16,975 bases of DNA from an uncultured Chryseolinea sp. (GCA_946478915.1 CAMLER010000022.1:1-16975); one strand, 5' to 3'; counted from the stretch's first letter, positions 1 to 8,191 are shown. A program made the numbers and translations. Notes: generated by a model not told the origin, from the sequence alone.

Positions 1-337
1 TCCTAAGTTCGCCTGGAGAGAAGCCGTAATAGTCCCGAAAGCATTTATTAAAATAGCTGGGACTGGTAAAACCTACTTTATATCCTATTTCGGAGGCGGT
101 GGCAACATCAGCCTGAAGCATCTTCATCGCCTCATCCAAGCGCACTTCTCTGATAAACTGGCTTACGGATTTCCCTTTAAGTAATTTGAGTTTGCGATGC
201 AATTGAAATCTGCTGATAGCAACAGCATCAGAAAGCTCGCTTACGCCGAATTGTTCATTTTGGAGATTGCTCAAGACAGCGTCTGTGATCTTTTTCAAGA
301 ACAGTTCGTCGCGGGATAACAGTTTTTGGCTTTCCAT
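1..337 (-). CDS. AraC-type helix-turn-helix protein, N-terminal part only (runs off the window)
   Basis: The reverse strand encodes about 112 residues beginning MESQKLLSRDELFLKKITDA and continuing off the left edge. The whole visible part is an AraC/XylS-type DNA-binding domain: a first HTH around ISRFQLHRKLKLLKGKS, the linker QFIREVRLDEAMKML, and a second HTH ending with the typical GFTSPSYFNKCF and YYGFSPGELR. The ATG at 335-337 is preceded in frame by a TAG at 368-370, so only about ten extra residues are possible. An AraC domain at the very N-terminus is unusual for classical AraC regulators, where it is C-terminal. In Bacteroidota this layout is known from longer proteins that continue with TolB-like or TPR regions, and I infer the same here. 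The domain call is secure; the effector part is not visible. It lies 206 bp downstream of the next minus-strand gene, with no clear terminator between them. Confidence 0.85.
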   Translation of the reverse strand, partial: MESQKLLSRDELFLKKITDAVLSNLQNEQFGVSELSDAVAISRFQLHRKLKLLKGKSVSQFIREVRLDEAMKMLQADVATASEIGYKVGFTSPSYFNKCFRDYYGFSPGELR

Positions 338-543
338 AACAAAATATTCGAGCCAAGAGAAAATGACCTATGAAGTTACATAATTAACGATACATCATTT
401 AAGGTAAGTTGAGAAATATGTAGCAACAGCGCTTTTGACTGAAGGGATGTTTATTGAATTACGGCTTCGGTTTCTTTTAAAGTTGCAATTGAAGAAAGAT
501 TTACCGCCTCAACAGTATAAGACCCAGGGTATTTTGAAGAAAC

Positions 544-1839
544 CTAATTGAATTCGTCTTGATAAACCAATTGTCCTTCGATGTTTTTAACAGTGACGTA
601 ATCTATTGCGCCCGGCCCAGTGAAGGTAAATATCATACCTTTAATTTCGCCAAAGTCTTTTGTGTATTCCAACTCGTGCACGGCAGTACCGTTGAGAAAT
701 ATCGTAGTGTGTTTGTTTTCATTCTTAATTCTTAATGTTTGCCATAAGTATGGATCTGCTCCGAATGCAGATAAATCATTGTCCCTGCCGCCTTTGTAAA
801 CATCACCGACTAATAACTCCAATTCGCCAATGCAGCCTTTCGTCGTAATAGGCACAAAAAATACATTTTCCTCGGTGATCAGCATGATTTCCATTTGCGG
901 ACAGGGTATCGCCGGCATTTCGGTACCAGTTAGTTTCTCGCAACGAAGGCGTGTTTCAAGATCGAAATTGTTGCTTGTTATTCCATCGAAATCGCGAACA
1001 TTATAGTATCGCAGGACGAAATCTTTCCCTGTATCCACACTAGCATTTTGGAGAATAGGCTTGTCAACTTTAAGCACTCCACCTAAGCGAACCGCGGTGG
1101 CGTCCAGGTAAAAATGCCGTTTGTCACGCAGGTCGTATTTGACAAGCGGCAACCAACCGTCGGATTTTATATGAACCTTCGTGAACTTTAAAATTGAATC
1201 ATTTGCCATAATTCGCGCAAAATGAAATCCTGGGGTATAATAAATTGCTGAATAGTAATTGTTGGATGGATCTATCCCGACTTTATCCCGTGGATTCCAG
1301 GATTGCTGAATAAAGAAACTATCGGCTTGTACTTCGGAAAGGTCATAATGGAACATCACGGTGTTGGGTACGCCAGAGGATATTGTTTTGTCTGCCGTGA
1401 ACCCGACTTCGCCTCTTACTATAACGGAATTGTCCTTTTTGTTGAACCCTTGTAGCAAAATGAGTGCACCGATCAAAACAGTTGCGAATCCAGTCACAAC
1501 AATGGGAAGTTGAGGAAGGCTTTTCCGTCCTTCTTTTAGTGTCATTGGCGATGTCTTAGCCAAAAAAGGGGCATTAATTTTTTTGAATTCCTGCCAGTCT
1601 TTTAGATCAAGTAGTGATACCAGCGCATCCAGTGTGGTCGCATGCGGCAATTGGTTTAAATCATTTCGCCAAATCCTTTTGAGAGTGGAGATGCTAAGAC
1701 TAACACCGGATTTTTCTTCGATCATCTGTCCGAGGTACTCCAAGTCCCGTTGCTTTAGTTTTCCCTCACCCGCGCCCAAGAGGAATTTTTTTTCAACCAA
1801 CGATCGATATAAGATGATATAGTCGCGATCTGACTGCAT
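544..1839 (-). CDS. Membrane-anchored protein: HTH-like N-terminus, one TM helix, periplasmic Ig-like and LamG-like domains
   Basis: This 431-residue protein has four visible parts. Residues 1-90 form a soluble, helical, basic domain; the stretch SGVSLSISTLKRIWRND followed by ATTLDALVSLLDLKDWQEF resembles HTH-like N-terminal domains of Bacteroidota regulators. Residues about 111-131 (LPIVVTGFATVLIGALILLQ) are a single membrane helix. Residues about 138-237 are beta-rich and resemble a PKD/Ig-like module. Residues about 268-431 look like a concanavalin A/LamG-like jelly roll, with FDLETRLRCEKL, a TIFLNGTAVHEL strand and a terminal GAIDYVTVKNI. The predicted topology is N-terminus in the cytoplasm and C-terminus in the periplasm. 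It is divergent from the secreted protein at 1952 (112 bp apart), which has the same fold class. I infer a one-component membrane regulator or sensor. No family name is assigned, and DNA binding is unproven. Confidence 0.7.
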   Translation of the reverse strand: MQSDRDYIILYRSLVEKKFLLGAGEGKLKQRDLEYLGQMIEEKSGVSLSISTLKRIWRNDLNQLPHATTLDALVSLLDLKDWQEFKKINAPFLAKTSPMTLKEGRKSLPQLPIVVTGFATVLIGALILLQGFNKKDNSVIVRGEVGFTADKTISSGVPNTVMFHYDLSEVQADSFFIQQSWNPRDKVGIDPSNNYYSAIYYTPGFHFARIMANDSILKFTKVHIKSDGWLPLVKYDLRDKRHFYLDATAVRLGGVLKVDKPILQNASVDTGKDFVLRYYNVRDFDGITSNNFDLETRLRCEKLTGTEMPAIPCPQMEIMLITEENVFFVPITTKGCIGELELLVGDVYKGGRDNDLSAFGADPYLWQTLRIKNENKHTTIFLNGTAVHELEYTKDFGEIKGMIFTFTGPGAIDYVTVKNIEGQLVYQDEFN

Positions 1840-1951
1840 ATATCAAAAGTGAACGGATTTTGAACCACAAAAGATCGCTAAATGGCCGTGATTGTAGCCT
1901 TCACTCGTAAGAAATTTGCGTGATAATCTTAAAGCATAAACAAATCTCATC

Positions 1952-2590
1952 ATGAAAAAACTAATTCTTGTCGTTTGCCTCATTTCCGTTGCCACTTCAC
2001 TTTTTGCTCAAAAGAAATCTTTTGATCTCCATCAGCTCCTTAAAGAAAAGAAATTAACGGCTCACAGGGGAAATATTGTTTCGATAACGGACGGTTCTCG
2101 CAAAGGTATTTCTATGACCGGACTTGCCTACCTCCCGGATGTAACCTTTTCTACTGGCACCATTGACGTTGACCTTCGTGGCAAAGACATTATGCAACAG
2201 AGTTTTATTGGAATCGCCTTTCACGGTGTGGATACCACAACCACTGATATCGTTTATTTCCGTCCTTTTAATTTTCGATCGGCTGACCCTGTAAGAAAGA
2301 TTCATGCGGTCCAATATGTGAGCGAGCCAGAGTACCCGTGGAATAAATTGCGGGAAGAAAGGAATGGTATTTATGAGAAAGGTATTGATTCACCGCCAGC
2401 AGCTACCGAATGGTTTCACGCCAGAATAGTTGTTGAGGGAACTCAAATCAAAGTATATGTAAACAACTCAGGAACACCTTCGCTTACGGTTGATAAATTG
2501 AACTCGCGTCGAAGCGGCAAAATCGGACTCTGGAACAATGGAGTTGAGGGTGATTTTGCCAACTTGGTGATCACCTCTTCTGGGCGTTGA
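1952..2590 (+). CDS. Secreted concanavalin A-like (GH16/LamG-type, DUF1080-like) domain protein
   Basis: This 212-residue protein starts with a clear Sec signal peptide, MKKLILVVCLISVATSLFAQ, cut near FAQ-KK. The mature part is one beta jelly roll of the concanavalin A-like lectin/glucanase class. Typical signatures are FSTGTIDVDLRGKD, QSFIGIAFHGVD, the conserved VYFRPFNFRSADP-RKIHAVQY segment, WFHARIVVEGTQIKVYVNN and the closing SGKIGLWNNGVEGDFANL. Such proteins occur widely in Bacteroidota and are often annotated as family 16 glycoside hydrolase or DUF1080 domain, but I see no GH16 ExDxxE catalytic motif. A carbohydrate-binding or surface role is therefore as likely as catalysis. The gene is divergent from the membrane-anchored LamG protein and convergent with susD, and is followed by a large inverted repeat. 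It may or may not belong to the sugar locus, since no LacI-type operator lies upstream. Confidence 0.8.
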   Translation: MKKLILVVCLISVATSLFAQKKSFDLHQLLKEKKLTAHRGNIVSITDGSRKGISMTGLAYLPDVTFSTGTIDVDLRGKDIMQQSFIGIAFHGVDTTTTDIVYFRPFNFRSADPVRKIHAVQYVSEPEYPWNKLREERNGIYEKGIDSPPAATEWFHARIVVEGTQIKVYVNNSGTPSLTVDKLNSRRSGKIGLWNNGVEGDFANLVITSSGR

Positions 2591-2595
2591 TTTAC

Positions 2596-2718
2596 TTATC
2601 CGTTAGTCGTTATCCGTTTTCCGTTATCCGTTATCCGAATGCCCTGATCCGAATTCAATGCATCAATTCCATTGAACCCACGGATAACGATTAACGGATA
2701 ACAGATAACAGATAACAG
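2596..2718. repeat. Large inverted repeat built from CGTTATCCG units, with a nested hairpin
   Basis: The left arm at 2596-2616 and the right arm at 2681-2701 are complementary at 20 of 21 positions. Both arms extend as near-tandem 7-9 bp units (variants of CGTTATC on the left to 2637, GGATAACA on the right to 2718). The interior holds a second inverted repeat, TTCAATG (2654-2660) with CATTGAA (2670-2676). The block lies between the convergent ends of the secreted-protein gene and susD, so it could act as a bidirectional transcription end or as a mobile palindromic element. No T-run follows, so it is not a standard intrinsic terminator. Confidence 0.8.
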
Positions 2719-2720
2719 AA

Positions 2721-2734
2721 GAAGGTGCACCTTC
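2721..2734. repeat. Perfect 14-bp palindrome GAAGGTGCACCTTC
   Basis: GAAGGTG is followed directly by its reverse complement CACCTTC, with no spacer. A partial third copy, ACACCTTCC, follows at about 2739. The palindrome separates the CGTTATCCG repeat block from the heptad tract next to susD. Its function is unknown. Confidence 0.7.
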
Positions 2735-2747
2735 CAGCACACCTTCC

Positions 2748-2810
2748 TCAAACTCAAACTTCAAACTTCAAACCTCAAACTTTAAACTTTGAACTTTGAA
2801 CTTTAAACTA
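2748..2810. repeat. Heptad tandem tract (TCAAACT / TTGAACT variants) abutting the susD stop codon
   Basis: About nine imperfect 7-bp units (TCAAACT, TTCAAAC, TTTAAAC, TTGAACT) run without interruption up to and including the susD stop codon at 2808-2810. Read in the susD direction it begins TAGTTTAAAGTTCAAAGTTC. A shorter tract of the same units, in the same orientation relative to its gene, begins right after the lacI stop codon at 9272. Confidence 0.8.
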
Positions 2811-4572
2811 CTTATACCCCTCGTTCTGCCAGCAATCAATTCCCTGGCAGTCACCTTCAGTAACGCGGTCGATCTGATCCTGTGGTATTGGTCTTAGCAC
2901 ATGATAAGGTTGAATATTCGACGCTTCAGGATTCCAATCGGCCACACGCCTTAGAAGTGACTTAGTTCTGAGGAGGTCCACTCTGCGTACAGCCTCTCCG
3001 TAAAATTCGCGCGTGCGCTCATCGAGAATGAAATCCAGTGTAACATCATTTTCGGTAATCTCCATGGCATCTGCTGCTGCCTCGTTTTCAGACGGACTAT
3101 TTGACTTGCTGAAGGCAGCCCGTCGCCGTACGACGTTAATGAGATTGTGTGCTTCACCGTTGCCAAGTTTGAAGGCAGCTTCGGCTGCAAGCAGGTAAGC
3201 GTCAGAAAAACGATAGAGTACGACAGGCCGGGTTGAGGGGTCATTCATTGAAACCCGGGTATTGTCGTCTTGCTTTTTGACGGCAGGCCATACCTGATCA
3301 GTTTGCATTGATGGCGTTACCACGATGCCCTTGAAAGGCTTTCCATTAACCATATGTGGTGCACCGGGTTCTTCATAGTCTACGAACCATACACCCGTAT
3401 CCCCTGGAACCAACGTGCCTCTTGATCCCGTTGAGGTTTTATTTACGATCCAGACTGTTTTAAAAGTTTTGCTATACCTCGTGTCGGTGTCGCGATTAAC
3501 GAACGCCTGATCATAGATATAGTTCTTGCCGGCGTTAGGCCCCGAGGTAAGCGTTAGTGCATTGTCGCGGATACGCAGATACGGGCGGCCATTTTCTACA
3601 TCGCGGTTGAAAAGGTTTGTTGCACTATTGTAAACCCAGGCTTTTGTTCCTGCATTGTAAGTCGAATTCGCGCCAAGTACATTTCCGGAATAATTCCAAC
3701 GGTGGAACCAGGGTACGAGATTCTGAGCAGCTCCGCCCGAAGCTCCAAGTTGATATAGGCCATACGTTGCATCGCTGCTGTGGTCGCTTACAAAGATGTT
3801 TTCTTTGCCATAGTCATTTGCGATAGTAAAGGCGTCTGCATAATCTTCCCACAGTCCAAGTCCATAGGTGCCCTGATTGTCGATCAGGTTTGTGAGGATA
3901 CTGTATGCTTGCTGAAAATCGCTATTGTTATCAGTGAGCCAACCCCTTGTGAGGTAAGCTTTACCCAACAGATAGAGCGCAGCGCCTTTGGCTGCGGCTT
4001 TCCCAAGAAATGGTGTGGTAACCTGGTCGGGAATCGGAGATGATTACTTCATAGATTTCACTCAATGTTGCTTTCTTGTCTGCTTTGGAAGGGACAGTCA
4101 CAAACTCTGTATGAAGAGGAACTTCGCCAAATGTCTGAACGAGATCGAAATAAAGGAATGCCCGTAGAAAATACGCCTGGCCGAGGTAATGATTTTTTGT
4201 TTCCTCTGTCAGGTCCGCCGTCGGACCTATTTCCAAAATTCCATTCAGCGTGTTGATCGATGTGTATACGCCGAAGCCTCCGTTGAAGTCGTTCCCGTCA
4301 ATTCCATTGTACGTAAAGAAGTCGGGTCCGGCTCCGCCACCTCTTAAGTGTTCATCCGTTCCCGCCATTTGCTGCAATGTGTAGCCTTCCGTACCATAAG
4401 AACCGCGGATAGAATTGTATACGCCGGCAATACCTCCAAGAAGCCCTCCGGGTGTGCTGAAGAATGAAGGAACTATTTGCGTCCTTGGCTGCTCTTCCAG
4501 AAGATCGTTACAGCTGCTGAATACCAGCGCTCCGACCATCATCATGATAAAACTGGTTCGTTTTAGTTTCAT
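2808..4572 (-). pseudogene. susD: SusD/RagB-family outer-membrane lipoprotein, interrupted by a frameshift
   Basis: The reading starts at the ATG at 4572 with a lipoprotein signal (MKLKRTSFIMMMVGALVFSSC, lipobox Cys21) and the SusD N-terminal helices (DLLEEQPRT, GLLGGIAGVYNSIRG, AYFLRAFLYFDLVQTFGEVPL). It stays in frame to about Asp180 (near 4033), then leaves the family sequence and stops at 3961. From about 4034 the +1 frame resumes SusD sequence, IPDQVTTPFLGKAAAKGAAL then YLLGKAYLTRG, and continues to the normal end (RVDLLRTKSLLRR, LRPIPQDQI, CWQNEGYK) at 2808. The frame must switch between a TAA in the second frame near 4050 and the first-frame stop at 3961. The family normally has about 8 more residues between VIISD and LPDQ, so a short deletion of 3n+2 bases fits better than a single-base error. 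It lies 20 bp after susC, in one operon. In a working locus it would bind oligosaccharide over the SusC channel. Confidence 0.85.
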
Positions 4573-4592
4573 ATCTAATATCTTTACTATTT

Positions 4593-7500
4593 CTAGAATC
4601 TTAAGTTTACGCCGACGATAAATTGTCTTGTCGACGGGTTGTTGGCATTCACAGAGATTTGTCCCAACGGTGCGCCTGTACGGTTATTGGAATATCCACC
4701 CTCCGGGTTTTGCACCGCTCCGCCGTAACCATTGCCTTCCGGATCCGGGCCAAAGCCGTCTCTTACAAAAGGAGAATAAATAACGAATGGATTAACAGCG
4801 CTAACATACAAACGAAGCGAACTGATCCCCGCCCGGGAAAGGAGCGTTCCAGGGAAAGTGTATCCAAGGTTTATACTCCGCATCTTGATAAACGATCCAT
4901 CCATATATCCTAACGTTGAGGACCACAAAGGGCGGTCGCGGCTTGCATCCGGCTGTGGGAATGCATTAGTGGGATTGTTGGGTGTCCAGTAGTCTACCTT
5001 GAGTTGGTTTACACGCCCTTGCATGAAGGAGAAGTATCCGGCGAATCCTCCGTCGGAAGTGACATAAGGCACAACGACTTTCATACCCATTCGCGCATAG
5101 GTCACGGCCGTCAGATCGAATCGTTTAAATGTAAACCGGCTGGTAATTCCTCCTTCCCAATCCGGTTGAAAATTTCCGAGAATCTGGCGATCATCTCCAT
5201 TAATGATACCGTTTCCATCAACGTCTTCTACCCGAATCTGACCGGGAACCTGAACAGGGGAGGTTTGGGCTGCAAGTTCCGCTGCGTCGCCTGTCTGCCA
5301 GATGCCAATCTTTCTAACATCGTAAATGACGGATAAAGGCTGACCAACAAACCATCCGTTATCAACATTTTGTTTTTCGTCAGGTGTTGTGAGTTGTACA
5401 ATTTCTTCGCGATTGAAGAAATAATTTACATCAAGACTCCAGTTAAAGCCGCCGTTGCTTTTCTTAATAACATCGCCTGAGAGCGTTATCTCAAGTCCTT
5501 TACCCTTCGTTTTAGCTACGTTTTGTGTCGTGGAACTCGCGCCATTGCTTTGTGGCAAAGCTACATCAAGGATGATGTCTTTCGTCTTGTGACTGTAAAC
5601 TTCAATAGCACCGGTGATCCGGTTGTTTAGCAATCCGAAATCAAGTCCGAAATTGGTTTGCGTTGTCGACTGCCAGGAGAGCTCATTGTTTGGCAATACG
5701 GTGACAAGATATCCAATCTGATTTCCTGCGGTTGTTTTACCAAAGTTGTAAGCACTTTTTCCAAGTTCACCGAGTGTTGAGTAGGCTCTGAAGCTTTGAT
5801 TGGACGTCTTACCCCAGCCTGCTCTTAATTTCAGGTTTGAAACGAAGGAAACATTTTGCATGAACGATTCATTTGAAATGTTCCAGGCAAGTGCGAAGGC
5901 AGGATAGGTGAACCATTGGTTTCCAGGTGCAAGAATAGATGATCCGTCAGAGCGAACAGTCGCGGTGAGAACGTATCGTCCATCGAAACTGTAGTTAACC
6001 CTTCCCATATACGAAATCAGACCTCTTTCCGTAAAGTTGAATGGATTGTCGTTCGCGTTACCCGGATTCTTAGGGTATACAGTCGATGCCAGGTCGAGAT
6101 TATAATTCTGGAAATAGTCTGCTGGTATTCCCAGTCCGAAAATTCCGGATCCTTGATCGTGATTCTTTTGTGCGCTGAACAAACCTGTAAAATTGATTTT
6201 ATGGCGCTCACGGATGGTTTTGTCGTATATCAACAGGTTTTCAAAAGTGTACTGCCAGGCTTCGGAATTCCGTACGTTCGAATTAGCCTGTGAATCAAAC
6301 TCCGAAGTATTTACATAAGTATTGGCTCCGGAGAAATTATCCTGTTGCGTTTGGGTAAAGTCCAATCCAACGTTAAGCCTATACTTTAGGTCTTTGAATA
6401 ATTGAACTTCTGCGTAAAGACTGTTGAAGGTCCGGAGGCGGCGTGTCCTGGCCAGGATAGCGTCCGCTTTAGTCATTAGTGTCAGAGGACTTACATTTAT
6501 CTGGTCTATGTGGCCCTCCTGGGGACGTAGATTTACTGTACCGTCTGCGTTGTAAGGTGCTGCGAGTGGTGTCATCCGCATTAAGCCGCCAGGCACACCA
6601 TTGCCGCCGGGAGTATTGCCATACGACAAGGTATTTATGGTGTTCAATCCGAGTTTAAGCCAATCATTAACTTTATTGTCAACGGTTCCTCGGATCGCGA
6701 ACCTTTCGAAGTTCTGGTTTGGTATTATCCCGCCTTCTTTAAAGTAAGAGATCCCCATGGAAAACTGAGTTTTTTCTGTGCCACCGGTAACACCAACGTT
6801 ATGACTTGAAAAATATCCGCGTTGATAGATCAGATCTTGCCAATCAGTGCTTATCCCCGCGTCAAGGGCAGCCTGTTCAGCAGCTGTAAGCCCGTATGAA
6901 GTAGTTCCCGGCGATACACTATTGCCCGCTGCAGCATCGAGTTTAAATTGTGCCAGTTCTGGCCCGGTAAACACCCTTAGTTTATCCAGGATGGATGAAG
7001 TTCCATAGTAGCCATCATAAGAGAAAACTGTTTTGCCCGGAACACCTCTTTTTGTAGAAATCAGAATTACACCCCCTGAGCCTCTTGATCCATAAATCGC
7101 CGTCGCAGAAGCGTCCTTTAATATCTCCAGGCTGGCAATATCATCCGGATTAATGTCGTTGATATTTCCTCCATAGGGAATACCGTCAACAACCAGGAGT
7201 GGAGCGTCCAGTGCATCCTCGGCCGCTGCGGAGGCTGTTGCGTTAGCGCCAATTCCACCGCCACCGCTGTTGCTGCGAACAGGAGCAGACAGCGAGCGTT
7301 TTCCCCTGATCCGGATTTGCGCGCCTGAACCCGGAGTAGCACCATTACTGATGATCACGACACCGGCAGCCCGCCCCTTTAGCTGGTTGACAAGGTTGGG
7401 AGCCGCAACTTCCCTTAAGGTCTCTGATTTTACAGATGCAATTGCTCCGGTTACATCCCTTTTGTTCTGAACTCCATAACCGACTACGACCACTTCGCTC

Positions 7501-7850
7501 AAGGTTTCGGTGCTTGTTTTCAGTTGAAGGTCTACAACAGTTCGATCGCCAACCACCACCTCCTCTGTCTGGTAACCGATAAAAGAGAAGACGAGAATGG
7601 CATCGTTAGAAGGAACATCAATGCTGTAGCCGCCATTGGCGTCGCTGGTTGTTCCGGTGGTAGTACCTTTTACAATAACATTCACACCGGGCATTCCTTC
7701 GCCCGTTTCATCGGTGACCTTTCCTCTCACGAGGTTTTGCGCTTCGGTCGCGAGAGCCATCGACATTATCAGTGCAATTAACGGCAACACGTGCCACGAA
7801 CGAGGCCGCCGTTGAGGTCCCGCTGTGATTAGTAGAATTGTTTTTTCCAT
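4593..7850 (-). CDS. susC: SusC/RagA-family TonB-linked outer-membrane transporter
   Basis: From the ATG at 7850 the protein has 1085 residues. MEKTILLITAGPQRRPRSWH is followed by a hydrophobic segment ending ATEAQ, a signal peptide of about 38 residues. The longer reading to 7931 adds 27 residues before this signal and is less likely. Residues about 41-117 form a carboxypeptidase-regulatory-like domain (GKVTDETGEGMPGVNVIVKG, SFIGYQTEE). Then come a TonB-box-like SEVVVVGYG, the plug with the SusC-type IRGKRSLSA and LEILKDASATAIYGSRGSGG, and a 22-strand-type barrel ending in the usual aromatic residue (FIVGVNLRF). It imports oligosaccharides across the outer membrane with SusD, using TonB energy. 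susD follows by 20 bp. Two LacI-type operators and a hairpin lie upstream. The substrate is not readable from the sequence; the GH67 and UxuA neighbours suggest glucuronic-acid-bearing oligosaccharides. The partner SusD appears broken. Confidence 0.95.
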   Translation of the reverse strand: MEKTILLITAGPQRRPRSWHVLPLIALIMSMALATEAQNLVRGKVTDETGEGMPGVNVIVKGTTTGTTSDANGGYSIDVPSNDAILVFSFIGYQTEEVVVGDRTVVDLQLKTSTETLSEVVVVGYGVQNKRDVTGAIASVKSETLREVAAPNLVNQLKGRAAGVVIISNGATPGSGAQIRIRGKRSLSAPVRSNSGGGGIGANATASAAAEDALDAPLLVVDGIPYGGNINDINPDDIASLEILKDASATAIYGSRGSGGVILISTKRGVPGKTVFSYDGYYGTSSILDKLRVFTGPELAQFKLDAAAGNSVSPGTTSYGLTAAEQAALDAGISTDWQDLIYQRGYFSSHNVGVTGGTEKTQFSMGISYFKEGGIIPNQNFERFAIRGTVDNKVNDWLKLGLNTINTLSYGNTPGGNGVPGGLMRMTPLAAPYNADGTVNLRPQEGHIDQINVSPLTLMTKADAILARTRRLRTFNSLYAEVQLFKDLKYRLNVGLDFTQTQQDNFSGANTYVNTSEFDSQANSNVRNSEAWQYTFENLLIYDKTIRERHKINFTGLFSAQKNHDQGSGIFGLGIPADYFQNYNLDLASTVYPKNPGNANDNPFNFTERGLISYMGRVNYSFDGRYVLTATVRSDGSSILAPGNQWFTYPAFALAWNISNESFMQNVSFVSNLKLRAGWGKTSNQSFRAYSTLGELGKSAYNFGKTTAGNQIGYLVTVLPNNELSWQSTTQTNFGLDFGLLNNRITGAIEVYSHKTKDIILDVALPQSNGASSTTQNVAKTKGKGLEITLSGDVIKKSNGGFNWSLDVNYFFNREEIVQLTTPDEKQNVDNGWFVGQPLSVIYDVRKIGIWQTGDAAELAAQTSPVQVPGQIRVEDVDGNGIINGDDRQILGNFQPDWEGGITSRFTFKRFDLTAVTYARMGMKVVVPYVTSDGGFAGYFSFMQGRVNQLKVDYWTPNNPTNAFPQPDASRDRPLWSSTLGYMDGSFIKMRSINLGYTFPGTLLSRAGISSLRLYVSAVNPFVIYSPFVRDGFGPDPEGNGYGGAVQNPEGGYSNNRTGAPLGQISVNANNPSTRQFIVGVNLRF

Positions 7851-7873
7851 ATAGTTTAGTTTTAAGTAAGTGT

Positions 7874-7887
7874 CGCAACCGATTGCT
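7874..7887. promoter_or_regulatory. LacI-type operator in the susC 5' region (site 1)
   Basis: CGCAACCGATTGCT contains the 12-bp core GCAACCGATTGC, an imperfect palindrome around a central CG and identical to the core of site 2. It lies 23 bp upstream of the susC ATG, downstream of the probable promoter. This suits a roadblock or a second site for repressor looping. Its centre is about 218 bp from the centre of site 2. Confidence 0.65.
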
Positions 7888-8010
7888 GTGATAAAGTCAA
7901 AAAGATTTTTACCTTTCCCGACCTGGTTCACTAGGTTGGGGAAGTTTGAACCCCACTTTCAGCAGAAAACTTCAGCCAATACCCACATATGATCGTTGAT
8001 TCTGATTTTG

Positions 8011-8042
8011 CTCTCGCCGGACGTCTTACGGTGCGGCGAGAG
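8011..8042. promoter_or_regulatory. GC-rich stem-loop in the susC leader / susC-lacI intergenic region
   Basis: CTCTCGCCG (8011-8019) and CGGCGAGAG (8034-8042) are perfect reverse complements with a 14-nt loop. If susC transcription starts near 8066, as the -7-like box suggests, the hairpin lies in the first 60 nt of the susC leader. On the plus strand it is followed by a T6 run at 8050-8055, so it could also act as a terminator there, but no plus-strand gene precedes it. A weaker pair, GGTTCA (7925-7930) with TGAACC (7947-7952), lies further down the leader. The rest of the 393-bp gap between susC and lacI holds the operators listed separately and no gene. Confidence 0.55.
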
Positions 8043-8072
8043 GAATGCTTTTTTGAAGCACCCTACGAATGT

Positions 8073-8081
8073 CAAAGAATA
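8073..8081 (-). promoter_or_regulatory. Probable susC -7 box
   Basis: Read on the minus strand, TATTCTTTG resembles the Bacteroidota -7 consensus TAnnTTTG with one extra base between TA and TTTG. It lies 10 bp downstream of operator site 2 in the susC direction, the same arrangement as at lacI and aguA. No convincing -33 element is visible; the operator occupies that region. Confidence 0.4.
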
Positions 8082-8091
8082 CCCGAAAAAA

Positions 8092-8105
8092 TGCAACCGA
8101 TTGCA
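8092..8105. promoter_or_regulatory. LacI-type operator (site 2), near-perfect palindrome
   Basis: TGCAACCGATTGCA is palindromic except for one position and has the central CG typical of LacI/GalR operators, where hinge helices enter the minor groove. It lies 10 bp upstream of the probable susC -7 box, on its -33 region, and 138 bp upstream of the lacI ATG. It is the expected main control site for susCD. Confidence 0.75.
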
Positions 8106-8166
8106 AGATTTTATTTCGATCTTAGCGTTGGTATTGCTTTTAATGTTGATTTGACACTAATTAATG

Positions 8167-8180
8167 TGCAACCGATTTGA
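8167..8180. promoter_or_regulatory. LacI-type operator (site 3), degenerate right half, upstream of lacI
   Basis: TGCAACCGATTTGA matches site 2 exactly over its first 11 bases and diverges in the last three. It lies 11 bp upstream of a -7-like box of lacI, so binding there would give autoregulation. The weak right half suggests lower affinity than sites 2 and 4. Confidence 0.6.
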
Positions 8181-8191
8181 ATTGAATACCC

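Noticed and set aside
3961..3968. Second half of susD as an independent gene starting at a TTG
   Set aside because: The TTG lies inside a conserved SusD helix (LLGKAYLTRG) and family sequence continues upstream in the same frame to about 4034, so it is part of one broken gene.
7851..7931. N-terminal extension of SusC by 27 residues
   Set aside because: It would place extra residues before the signal peptide and would include operator site 1 in the coding sequence; the ATG at 7850 is better.
7989..8180. 63-aa open frame in the susC-lacI intergenic region
   Set aside because: It spans two operators, a perfect hairpin and a -7-like box, and its product has no family resemblance; it is better explained as regulatory DNA.
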